Shown here piece after piece: positions 22,883 to 34,020 of a DNA stretch of 64,000 nt. Within the stretch, counting starts at the first letter, position 1. Each line of letters begins with the position of its first letter. A program made the position numbers and the translations under genes. The notes beneath the pieces are model-generated. The model was given only the letters and a program-made list of their open reading frames with translations, was not told the origin of the DNA and made no database searches. This stretch comes from Antitrichia curtipendula (Eukaryota; Streptophyta; Bryopsida; Hypnales; Leucodontaceae), in the NCBI GenBank assembly GCA_951230915.1, contig OX579641.1, forward strand, positions 10,726,001 through 10,790,000, written 5' to 3'.

Positions 22883-25440
22883 TGTAGAATGTCGAGAAAT
22901 TAGTGTAGAAAAAACTAATTTTACTATTTAGTGTAGACATTGAGGATACTCTAAGAATGTGTTTCATGCATGTTCCACATCTTGCCTTTCATCGCCCCTT
23001 TTAAAACTTTTGGCTTTCTATTGCTAACTCACAATATTGTGAAATGTTGCAAAGAGTAAACACAAGTTGATATTTCATCCAAGAATTAGAAACAACAAAC
23101 TCTATCCTCTATTTATTCACTTAGTTTCCTCCACAAAGTCCATTATTGCTTTGTTGTATCTAAAATCTTTGTTTAATAAATTATATTGTACACTTTTATT
23201 TATTTTTAAATTTTTAAATTTTTTGCACCATTGATAGTGTACATCTTCTACATTGGAAGGATTGATTTCTTATTCCATAACTTCATTTTTTATAATTTTT
23301 ACAATTATAATATTTATAATTAATTGTTCATTGTATTTTAAAAATCAGAAAACCCCCCTACAAAGTCCTTTCAATCACTTGTTGGATGGTGACTTGGACT
23401 AAGCCTAAAACACCTCCAAGATGTTCTAATAATATCTTGGTGAAGCTAGCAATATCCAAGACAATTATGGAGCATCTTGAGCTGAAACTTTTATTTAAAA
23501 TAGAACTTTAGTAATCTACAACTTGATATTAGTGAAGTTCACCCTTTGTTTGTGTAGTTGATTCCATTTTATTGTAGTTAGACAATTTTATATTATTAAA
23601 ATCTAATTACATTCAATGTCCTACAACTTAGAGCTCATAGCTTTGTAGAACTTGGTTGTTGCCATAATGATGGTGAATGGATGGTAGTGCTAACTAACTT
23701 TAATCTTTTGGATAATGTGAAATTTTCATAAATTAATGCACAATTATGGAAGACATCAATATGAAAATTTTGTATGTTTTATGACTACAAGTGCAATGTC
23801 ATCATCCTTTTAGTTTTAAATTTTTGAATTAATAAGAAGCTAGTTTTTACTTTATGAGAATCTTGACATTGAAACGGAGTAGGTTTTTGCCAATAATAGT
23901 ATTATATATTTGGAAGCCTTAGTCCCATATTTTATTTACCAACAATAGTTTTGATTATAATTTTCTTTATTTCTAAGCAATGTAAATGGAATTCATATAC
24001 ATATTGCTAAATTTTTTCAAAGAAGCTTCAAATATTCTTCAAATATAGATTAAATTTGTCCTTTTATCAAATACAATAATAGAAATAATTGCCCAAATCA
24101 TATTGCAATTTATTTTGATTTTAGAATTTTTAAATACGTGGAGATTAAAATAACACCAAATCATTGTCATTTTTATTAATATTAATCCTTTATTAGTTAA
24201 AACAACACTATGACAAATGAAATCAATGAGCATGGAAGTATAATACAAAATTATAATTCATGAATGGTACAATTTTTTATTTTAATACCAAGTAAGATAA
24301 CATGTAGAGAATATTACCCAATTTAAAAAAATATTACAATGAATCAATGATTCAAAAAATATAATGCCTATTGTTGTCAATTTACATTTTCTAGTGAAAA
24401 GGTTTAAAAAATGTAATTACACTACCACTTCAAAAATTCTTGAGGTTCTAAAGATAGTGCAACTTCCCTAAAACATAAAATCTTTAAAAAATATATTCTG
24501 AAAAAGTGTAAAGTTTCTCATAAAATTGATAGAAATATTTGTTAAACACTAGATACACTACCTTTGTATTTAATTATTCAATATTTTTCCAAAGCAAAAG
24601 CTCAATAAACATATATGTGGCATGTGTTTAAATATAATATGGTTACATTCTTATCCATGAAGCTATAAATTCTACTATGTATCTAATTTCATATGATATT
24701 TTTTACTTAATACTCTATATTTCAATGCCTCCAAACTTAAGCAAATTATTGAATCAAATTTAAAAACTACTATTTCAAGTCAAAATGTTTAAAATAAATG
24801 AGGTCTATCAATGAATAATCCAAAAACAATACAAAATTTCAAATATTGTTTGTATAGAGCCAAATTATTTTAGAAGCATTAATTACCATAAGGATTACTT
24901 TGCTTAGGCCCATGCTTATATGTATTATTTTAATTTCAAATTATAGATTGACATAAAGATAAAATTTGATGAGATTATAAAGATACAATTTTATATAGTA
25001 ACAATGTACAACAATTTTCAATAATAACATATATCAAAGCAAATAAATTCTAATTTTTGGAGTGCATTTTGAATTTGATATCAATTTTCTTCACTTTTCC
25101 TTTAGAGAGTCATGATAATTTCAACTCTTTATAAAAAATAATGTTATAAATTTATTGTTTGTAGAAGGTATTTGATTTCACTTCAAAATAAATAAATGAA
25201 TAAAATTTAGTTGTAGTGGCCAAACACAAGGAAAAAGAGAAAATTAACTATTCTTTATAACATGGTTATAGGCCTAACTCTAAAATGGGGAGAATCTCAA
25301 AAAGATTCCAATATATTTTCTCTAGGGCTGTATTCATATCTAGAGAATATTGTAATCATGAGAGGAATGAAATAATCCATCTAAGGTTTAATATAGAGTC
25401 AAAGCAATTTTACTATTAACACTCGCTACTAATTTCAATC
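22883..25440. other. AT-rich desert
   Basis: About 2.5 kb of very AT-rich sequence. No open frame over about 70 codons has any conserved look, and no RNA gene or clear terminal repeat was seen. TCTAGAGAATATTGTAATC near 25339 is reminiscent of LTR ends, but no partner LTR, primer site or reverse transcriptase was found. Confidence 0.5.
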
Positions 25441-25640
25441 TTTCATTCATTACAAAGTTCCTTTGTCACGAATTGTCACTAGTAATCATACGATTATCAT
25501 CGGGTACTGCTTTCATGTTACATTTGTTCATTTGGAAATAATATTACAACACAATATTGTCATTCATGATTATCGTGTGGTTTAGGCATGTCATTCATAT
25601 TTGAATTTGAAGTGGTGAAGTTACACGATAACTATGTGTG
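25441..25640 (+). repeat. Dispersed repeat R2, copy 1
   Basis: Reverse complement of 30780-30965. Shared blocks include ACAAAGTTCCTTTGTCAC, GTCACTAGTAATCATACGAT, CATGTTACATTTGTTCATTT and GTGGTTTAGGCATGTCATT. Function and full extent are unknown. Confidence 0.75.
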
Positions 25641-28600
25641 AGCTCCCAATTTGTCACTTAGGACTCGTAGAACTATTTTTTTGAAAATTTGCAATTTAAA
25701 GTTAAGAAAAATATACAAAAAGCTATAAAAAGAGTGTAGAACCAAAATAGGGTTGTGACATACCCATTATAGTATTTGGTCTAGATTTGTGTTTAGATTT
25801 AGAATCCCACCAAACCTGGCCTAAAAATAGATAAAAAGATATGAAACAATTAGATTTGGAGGGTTCGAGTCACATAGCCCCCAAAGGGCTAAATCCCACC
25901 ATGAATGTGGCAATTCATGGCTAAGTCGGTCCGAAGGATCCACTACGAGGCCACTAGGTCGGGTCTTAGAGTTAGATTTAGAATTCCCCAAACCCTGATT
26001 GTTAGCATGCAGGAGCCACTAACGCAAGGCCGGGCCCGTGGAGGAATCTACAGCCCAAGGATGGTGTCCTAGGATAAATCCCATGCTAGGAGTCCAACGA
26101 CGAAATCGATGCGCCAAGATTCCTCTATCTGCAAAAGATTCCCGCACCATCGCTAATTCAAGGAGATGGCCAGTTTCATCTCCACTGACCAGTCATGCCA
26201 GGTATGGAAACGCACCTACACGTCCTTCACGTGACTCCCTGAGAGGTCACGTGAAAAATCCCGTCATCTTCCAACTTGCAGAAGAACTTCTTTCGGGTAG
26301 TCAATCCTAGTAACCTCCAACAGGAATTTTATGGAAATTATCCAGGTTACCAAAAAATCTCACTAAAAATTAGACTAGCTTGTTTTATGTTAATAATGCG
26401 CTCCGTGAAGTTTCACGACATTCCGATAGCGGCAAGTACCCGAACCGACGAGATTCCTCAAGAAATAATCACATGGCGGGGTCCCCGCCGCGTTGACCGG
26501 CATTCCGGGACCATACAATGGCGAAATGAAGTCAACCAAGAGTCTTTTCTGACTCTCTCACACCTACCGGAGACCCTAGGCTATTCACATTTCTCAAAAT
26601 AGGAGACCCCCAAGATCTAGGATTTTACCACGATTTGGTTTTTAAACTAAATTAGCCTACGATGGTTTTTTGGCCTCGGTATAGGGATAGGGGGGTCTTG
26701 GACTAAACACGGCGATCTGGATCCAAAGGCGCAATCCATTTGACAATTGGAGTTAATCTCCAAAAGTTATGAGGTTGGTCCAGCGTAGATAGGTAAATGT
26801 AGTTTTTTTAGGATTTAGGATGAAAACCTTTGAAGATGAGGATGAAAATTCAAATTGATAAGGTTACCTTAGAACTCTTGAGGGAGGGGTGGGGCCTTGG
26901 AAACCTATTTAAGGTCCTCATTTTTCTCTCAAGAACACCCCCAAATCTTGTTTTGGGTCCGTGGGTCCAACTTATGTTGGAAGATTTTGGCGTTTTAGCC
27001 AAGAAACCTCTACGGTGTTTTTGGAGCACTTTTGGCTCCCGTTGTTGTTCTATTTCAAGCTTTTGAAGGTCCTTTGAGGTCCTTCTATCTTACCTTGTAT
27101 CTTGTTGTGAGTGAGCGGGTTTTATTTACACTTGTGTGCCTTTCTTGTGTCTTGTACTAATCCTAAAGCCACCCCCCACCGTACCTTGGCGATGCCACTT
27201 TGGGGGGCCTTTAGTATGTGAGTGTTGCCCATGATTATTCTTACTTTGTGGGTACGGTTGCCTCGTATGTGAGTCCTAACCAAAGTCACATTTTTTGTGT
27301 TGCTTGTGAGTGGACCCCATCGCCCTTGAGGCGGTGAAGCTTTGACCCTGTGATTTACCCCAGTCTTAGAGTGTGTGTCAAAAACAGGCCCTGGACGGTG
27401 GAGCTTTGAACTTGGGAACATCGCAAGTCTTAGAGTTGGTGTCAAAACTATGTTTACGGCGAAGCTTTGTACCCCCATACGTTTTAGCTCCAAAGTTTAG
27501 TTCCCAAGACCCTCTTGGGAAAGCCCAAAGTTTAGTCCCCAAGACATGTAGGCTTATTTCCTTCTTTTGCGTTTACCAAATCACGGGTCCAAGTTGTAGT
27601 AGTCTAAACCTTTCTCCCTAATATTTTGTTCAGTTTTTTCCCCAAATTATTTCCCCCTCAGTCAGCCGTCTTAGTTACGTCCAACAAAAAGTCAGTCCAT
27701 TCCGTGAGACCCCCCCTTAAGGAAGGGAACAAAAAACCAAAAATCTGAAGCTCCAACCCTCTCCCAACTGCCAGTAGTTGAAGCAAGCTGGAGCAGGCAG
27801 GGAGAGGCTGGGAGAGTCGGGGTCTGTACCGAGAGGGTTGGGGAGTTGGGGTCCGCCTCTACTAGAAAGTCAGGGTCTATGTCGGGGAAGTCAGGGTCCT
27901 GGAGGGGTCGCAACTGGGTACGGGGAGCAGCCAGGGACTTGGGTCCAAGGTCCAGGGGAGTTCGGGCCTTTGCAAATAAGGGACGGGTTGGTCCTTGAGG
28001 GAAAAAATCAGTAAACAAAAGTGGGGATTAGTAGGGGTGCTCTAAAAACCCAATTAAGGACGAATAGAAGGAGGTATAGAGAAGGGCAAGACAAGGGGAA
28101 AGAAGAGAGGAGAGAAGATGGGGTCCAGTCCTGGCTAAATCTCCAAGTAAGGTAAATTGTCCGTCCAAAAACCTGCAAAACCATTCAAAGATGGAAGGAG
28201 GAGGAAATGAGGGGATGGCTATATGGGCAAATTAAGTGAGAGAGATGATAAGTAGTGACCTAGGTTAGGCTAGGCGGGTTTAGAGAAGGAAATCTTGGGA
28301 ATTCATAGTGACCATTAGGAGGAGGATTAGGATGACACGAAGACAAGGTTGTGTAAGAGAGTAGGAGGGACATTAAACCTCCTTGGGGTTTGAATCTATA
28401 GTTGCAAGACACCCATAAAAGCTTAGGTAGAATAGTGTTAGTGTAGAAAGAGAGAAAGGGAAAGAAAAAGAGAGAGAAGGGAAGGAGAAGGAAGGAGGAA
28501 GGGAAAGAAAAGATTTAGATCGCACGGGGGCCTAATCTTTGAAACATAAGCGGTGAACTTGGGAAAGATTCCCACAACCCAAGGACCACCATGGAGTATG

Positions 28601-28786
28601 GAAATGTGCACACGGATGCGGACGAGGGTATTTCCGACACCGGTAGTGACGAGGTGTGTTCTTGAAACAATACTTGGTGTTTCTCCTTACTAGCGTTGAT
28701 TTCCCTAATTAGCCCTTTTTACGTGAATAGTAAATCGTGATAAGTATAGGTAAAAATTAAAAATAGAAGTTAAAATTGTAGAGTTA
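25641..28786. other. GC-richer block, probably decayed transposon; no gene assigned
   Basis: Composition is clearly less AT-rich than the flanks. The block contains purine-rich tracts near 28040-28130 and 28445-28515. Three near-identical phrases (GCGGTGAAGCTTTGACCC, GTGGAGCTTTGAACTTGG, GCGAAGCTTTGTACCCCC) lie at 27331-27480. Open frames up to about 120 codons exist on both strands but show no recognisable domain. It could be the non-coding part of an LTR retrotransposon, but no LTR pair, primer-binding site or pol domain could be shown. Confidence 0.35.
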
Positions 28787-28870
28787 AATTAGGAGTAAAA
28801 ATTTAGAGTTAGTTTTAGGAGTAAAAATTTAGAGTTAGTTTTAGGAGTAAAAAATGTAGAGTTAATTTGG
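28787..28870. repeat. Minisatellite, about 26-bp unit, three copies
   Basis: TTAGGAGTAAAAATTTAGAG followed by TTAGTT recurs three times, and degenerate echoes (GGAGTAAAAnTnTAGAGTTA) continue to about 28990. Non-coding. Confidence 0.85.
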
Positions 28871-29399
28871 AATAAAAACCCGAGAGTAAAAGTCAAACCA
28901 TAGAGTCAAAATTGGAAGTAAAAGTTAGAGTTAGCACTTGGGAGTAAAAATCTAAAGTTACATTTAGAAGTTGGAAATTAGAGTAAGAACTAAGCTTAGG
29001 GTTAGCCCATAGAGTTAAAACTTCCGAGAGAAGTGTCAAACCTCAAAAAATAGTCTTGGAGGTTCATAGAAGGAACATGAGGGTTTCCCTTTCACGTAGT
29101 TAGGGACGTTAGAAATGACGCCAACTACCCAGCCAACCCTAGACATAGGATAGATAGTTAGGGATTTAGGATTTTACTATCAACCCCGGTCATTGCAGTT
29201 AGCCTGTTAGTTACCCATGTATCTCTAGTAGTTTCGTTGCCATCCACAACACTTAGGAGACGTTAGCAAAAAAGATCCATTTCTTGGAAGGCACAGTGGA
29301 TCGCGCTCACAACACCCCCATATATTTAAAAAGTGGATAAAGGCATAGAACCTGGTCGGTGTTCGCTTGATTATCAAGGGTGGATAATCTTGCGCCCAC
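28871..29399. other. Intergenic DNA
   Basis: Degenerate continuation of the minisatellite, then unassigned sequence. CACAGTGGATCGCGCTCACA near 29290 resembles the region just inside an LTR, but no LTR pair supports it. Confidence 0.35.
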
Positions 29400-30235
29400 A
29401 CTATGCATGATAAATTATGTATGATTTCAATGGTTTAGCAATGAACAATTGACTTCGTGTAGCATTAGTGCTTATTTAAGACAAATAAAGTTAGTGCAAT
29501 AATCACACAACATCATGTTCATGCATAATTATTGCACTAACATTGTATTTTTTTTATCTTTCACAATTTCAGTACTAACATCACAAAGTTTAAAACCTAC
29601 GAATTCACAATGAATAGCGTGTGGTTATTGTTACTTCATGGGTGCGCACATTAATTTACAACTTATCGCATCATTACGATGCACGCAGTTACTGCAAAGA
29701 GTTGTCACTATTTTGTAATTAGTATTAACTACGTAACTTCTTTACACTAATCACAAGTGCACAAAAGATACAATTTATGCACGAAAATTTATTATCTTTG
29801 TTGTACATTTTATGTGTGTTGAAATACATCTGTGACATTAATGTCATTGCTATTTGTGCTGCAATTATTAAATAACAGTTATTAAATGGTATCAATGTTC
29901 AAAAATATTATCAATGTTCAATTGTTGATCACTATTCTAATTAACAATAAGTTTTTACTTTGATAAATTTCTTGCATGTTTTTTGTCATCAATTGATTAA
30001 TTGTACATGTTCTAATGGCCATCAAATTCCAACTTGAACTGAATCTATCATTAGGACACTAAGGATCTTGATGACGTAGTGAAGGAGTCACTTGACTAGT
30101 ACATGATGTGAATGGTGGGTGCTTCACTTCAGAAATCCATTCTATAAACACTCAAATGATATGGAATAACTTGAAAATGAGAGTTGCACCGTTCATAGTC
30201 AAAATGTAGGAATTGAGTTAAAACTATAATTTTAG

Positions 30236-30560
30236 ACCTCATTTAGGCATAGTAGATTAGATTTTTGCAAAAAATTTCAAACTAGAATTTTTTTTGAAAT
30301 CAAGTTAAGTTTCATTTCTAAATTTTTTTTTGAGATTTGAAGTCTCCACTCAAAAGTTATAGACAAATTTTAGAGAGGCATTGCAAAAGACTTTTTTTTG
30401 ACATTTTCAAACATCCTCTTTGAAATTTGTTCGTAACTTTTGAGTGAAAGATTAAAATCTCAAACAGATTTCTGGAAAGGAAACTTAACTTAATTTCCAT
30501 CATGTTTTAGTTCAAAGTTTTTTTTAAATAGTTATTCTATTATGCATAAATGAGGTCTAA
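30236..30560. repeat. Palindromic foldback core, copy 1
   Basis: It begins AGACCTCATTTAGGCATAGT and ends with the complementary TTATGCATAAATGAGGTCT. Inside, CACTCAAAAGTTATAGACAA pairs with TTCGTAACTTTTGAGTG. The same core occurs at 31000-31335 and in the centre of the palindrome at 43941-44790. Confidence 0.82.
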
Positions 30561-30999
30561 ATTTCTACTTTGAATACAATTTTTGCTCTTCAATTGACTT
30601 AGTACTGAAATTGTGAAAGATAAAAAAATGCAATGTTAGTACAATAACTATGCACGGACATGATGTTGTATGATTATTGCACTAAATTTATATGTCTTGA
30701 ATAAGCACTAATGTTGTACGATATTAGTCACCCATCACTAAACCACTGAAATCATATATATTTTGTCACGTATAGTTATCATGCAATTTCAATACTTCAA
30801 ATTCAAATATTAATGACATGCCTAAACCACACTGTAATCATGAATGGCAACATCGTGTTGTAAAAATACTTCTAAATGAACAAATGTAACATGAGAGTAG
30901 TGCCCGATGATGATCGTATGATTACTAGTGACAATCCGTGACAAAGGAACTTTGTGATGAAGTCACTTGAAAAGCAGGAGTTGTGTTCAAATTAGAAAT

Positions 31000-31335
31000 T
31001 TAGACCTCATTTATGCATATTAGAATAACTTTTTTCAAAAAACTTTGAACTAGAAGAAGTTGGAAAATTAGGTTATATTTCATTTTTTAAAATTTGAATG
31101 AGATTTCAATCTTCTACTAAAGAGTTATGGACAAATTTCAAAGAAGACGTTTGAAAATGTCAAAAAAAAATTCCTTCCTACCCCCCTCTAACATTTGTCC
31201 ATAACTTTTGATTGGAGGCTTGAAATCTCAAAAAAATAAACTGGAGATGAAACTTAATTTGATATACCAACTTTTCTTAGCTCAATTTTTTTGCAAAAAT
31301 CTAATCTACTATGCCTAAATGAGGTCTGAAATTTG
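31000..31335. repeat. Palindromic foldback core, copy 2
   Basis: It begins AGACCTCATTTATGCATATT and ends CTATGCCTAAATGAGGTCT. The interior pairs AGAGTTATGGACAAATTTC with a TTTGTCCATAACTTTTGATT block. It is homologous to the cores at 30236 and 44190. Confidence 0.82.
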
Positions 31336-32060
31336 AGTTTTACTACAATTCCTACGTTTTAACAATGAGTGGTCTAGCTTTCATCTTCAAGTTATCCCAT
31401 ATCCTTTGAGTGTTCATTGAGTTAATTTCAGTTATAAAGAGGACCTATCCACCCACCATCCTCTCAAGGTACCAATGAAGTGATTCTTCCAACGAGTCAT
31501 CAAGTTTCTTCATGTCCTACTAGTGGATTCAATCCAAGTTGAAATTTGATTTTTTCACTATGTCATCAAATTTTTTGGTGGCCAATTGATGGATTTAGTT
31601 CAAGCTAAAAATTGAAAACCTTTAGAATGTATACTAATCTAATGATGACAAACAAAATACAAAAAAATTAATTAAGTAAAAAACTATTGTTAATTATAAT
31701 GGTGATCAATAATTGAACATTGACAATATTTTTTGGAACATAGATACCATTTAATATGTGTTATTGCATTGCAAATAGCAATGACATTATTATCATGAAT
31801 TTTACATGTATGTCAACGCACATAAAATGCACAACAAAGATAATAAATTTTCGTGCATAAATTGTATATTTTGCACACTTGTGATTAGTGTAAAGAAGTA
31901 ACATAGTTAAACTAATTACAAAGTAGTGACAATTCTTTGCAGTAATTGTGTGCATCGTAATGATGCGATAAGTTGTAAATTAACAAGCGCACCCATGAAA
32001 TAACAGTAGCCACACAATACTCATTGACAATCCATAGGTTCTAAACTTTGTGATGTTGTC

Positions 32061-33376
32061 AAGGAGGTTATTTTATTTGGCTAAAGGTTAACTCTTAGCA
32101 ATTCCAAGGCCCATTTTAAACACATAATTTTATTGTTTGTATAAGTTCTATAGTTCAATGCAATAATATGTGAATACATTATCATATTTAAATATAATAT
32201 GCATTAGTAAACAAATGTATAGGGAAAGAAAGTCAAATTCCAATGTAATACGTGAATTTCATATACCAATATACATTGCCATGATATGTTGTGCCCTATG
32301 GACCTTAATTCTTTAGATCCCAATCATGTTTTTTTGAAAAATGGAATTTTTAGTGCTTCTCTATAAAACATTGTTCTTAATAGAAATATGAAAGGATATA
32401 TAGATAGAGAAGAGAGAGACTCTCCAATAGTAGGAAGTAGAAGTGTAAATATTTGGTAGTGTTATTAAGGTCATATTCATTATATCAAGACTTTTTGCAG
32501 TCTCATTTTTATCCTTGATTCAAGGATAAACCGCTTTAACTCTTTATTAGTATTTTTTTATAAATAGGTAACAATACCAACTTTTAAAATTTCATTATAA
32601 AATCATTATTTTAACATTATTTATTTTGGTTTCAATTACTATTTTTTTAAATGAATTTTCCAATAACTAACATTCTATCTCAAAATCAGCAAAAAGTTTT
32701 AACATAACAAATATGGCCTTTTATGGTATATTGAATTTGATGTGCATCCAACAATGTACTTTTCAATAAATTCTATGTATTGCAAGAAATGCAAATATTA
32801 AGTGAAATGTTTGTTCATTACCTAGTGACCACTTCATGATTACAACAATATATATAATTTTTCTTAAATGCAATTAGAAAATGCAATCCATATACATTTC
32901 AAGGGATAGGTTTATATGTGCTTCTAAATTTGATTCACATATTTGCCAAACCAATAGCTAAGCATCAATTTCTAAAAACAAAAGTTACAAATTTGTGCCT
33001 AATTTATACAAAGTTCTAAATTTATACCTATTTTATAATATTTGTATTGAAATTATATGCTTTGAATGACTATTTTTAGCTCATATAAGATTTAATGGAT
33101 TAAAAGCAACTATTTTATTTAGAAAGTACCTTGCTAGAAGTCACTTGTAATTTTGTTCGCTACTCTTCTTTTTTTGAACTTCCTGTTTCCAAAATTTGAT
33201 TTAAAAATGAATAAAAAATATTTAAAAAAATGGATTGCATTATGAATTCAATGGCAATATTTTCATTAAGTGTGGTGCCTTGTTTTTCCATCGACCCACA
33301 TAAAACTTCAAACTTAAATATCTACTAAGCTATGTGGGCAAATAATCTGAATTTTTTGAGGTTCTCACTCTCAGTG
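32061..33376. other. AT-rich desert
   Basis: No gene, RNA or repeat boundary recognised. GAGAGAGACTCTC near 32410 is a small perfect palindrome. Confidence 0.45.
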
Positions 33377-33378
33377 TA

Positions 33379-33900
33379 AGGTAGGATGCTCTAAAATGGA
33401 CCATTTATGGGTTGTTCCACCTTTTTCATATGCTTCTGTAGACCTTAAGTTTTTTTGCATATTTTACAAAGAAAGATAAATGGATGCGGCATCTAACACA
33501 AGTGGTTTCATAATTTTCCAAGCAATATTGAATTAGTTATGATTTTTCAAAGTTTTTGGTTCTAGGCACCTATTTATGACCATAGGTCTGGCAAAATCAG
33601 CATACATGCGGCCTATAAAGGGAGATGAGGAAACCAAGAATAAGCATGGCGATTTGCAATAAGTAACAAGCAAGGGTTCTTAAAGTGACCATACTTATAT
33701 CCAATCAATTTCAGATTTTGCATTCTCCAAATAAAGTAATTGGCTTGTTAACTTCTTAATTAAATACTTAAATGTCTACCTATCACTACATTTAAGAATG
33801 AACCTAACTACATGCTTTAACCATCCACACTTGAAGTTCATTTTATACCTAAATATAGGGTCGGTTTGAAGAAGATGGGCGCTTTTAGAGCACACTACCT
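33379..33900. mobile_element. TA-flanked MITE of the AGGTA family, copy 2, 522 bp
   Basis: The left end AGGTAGGATGCTCTAAAA and the right end, reverse-complemented AGGTAGTGTGCTCTAAAA, are each flanked by TA (33377-33378, 33901-33902). The interior shares GGCATCTAACACAAGTGG and GAATTAGTTATGA with the other copies. GGTCGGTTTGAAGAAGATGG near the right end recurs in the copy at 53788 (and less well at 43388) in the opposite orientation. Confidence 0.82.
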
Positions 33901-33998
33901 TAAACTTCAAGATCCTATTGTTACATTCTATCTGATCTCAAGGAAAAATGAGCAAAAAACTTGCTCAAGTTCTTGACAATTTTGGCCCATTTTGAAAG

Positions 33999-34018
33999 CC
34001 CCCCCCCCCCCCCCCCCC
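33999..34018. repeat. Poly-C run, 20 bp
   Basis: A homopolymer of C. Its length is likely to be unreliable in the assembly. Confidence 0.95.
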
Positions 34019-34020
34019 GC

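Larger units (their letters stand above)
29400..32060. repeat. Nested inverted-repeat (foldback) composite, 2.66 kb
   Basis: Three inverted relationships are visible. Block A (29400-29580) pairs with 30597-30770. Block B (29580-30235) pairs with 31336-32060 over about 700 bp with moderate divergence, e.g. TTTATGCACGAAAATTTATT against AATAAATTTTCGTGCATAAA. Two palindromic cores (30236-30560 and 31000-31335) are copies of each other. A segment at 30780-30965 is repeat R2, inverted relative to 25441-25640. The order is A, B, core, A', R2, core, B'. No protein is encoded. Confidence 0.8.

Noticed and set aside
25260..25440. LTR-like end TCTAGAGAATATTGTAATC
   Set aside because: No second LTR, primer-binding site, polypurine tract in register, gag or pol could be found in the window.
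27122..28018. Frames of 80-123 codons in the GC-richer block
   Set aside because: They overlap on both strands, are rich in Pro/Gly/Arg from base composition, and lack domains; no retroelement motif was found.
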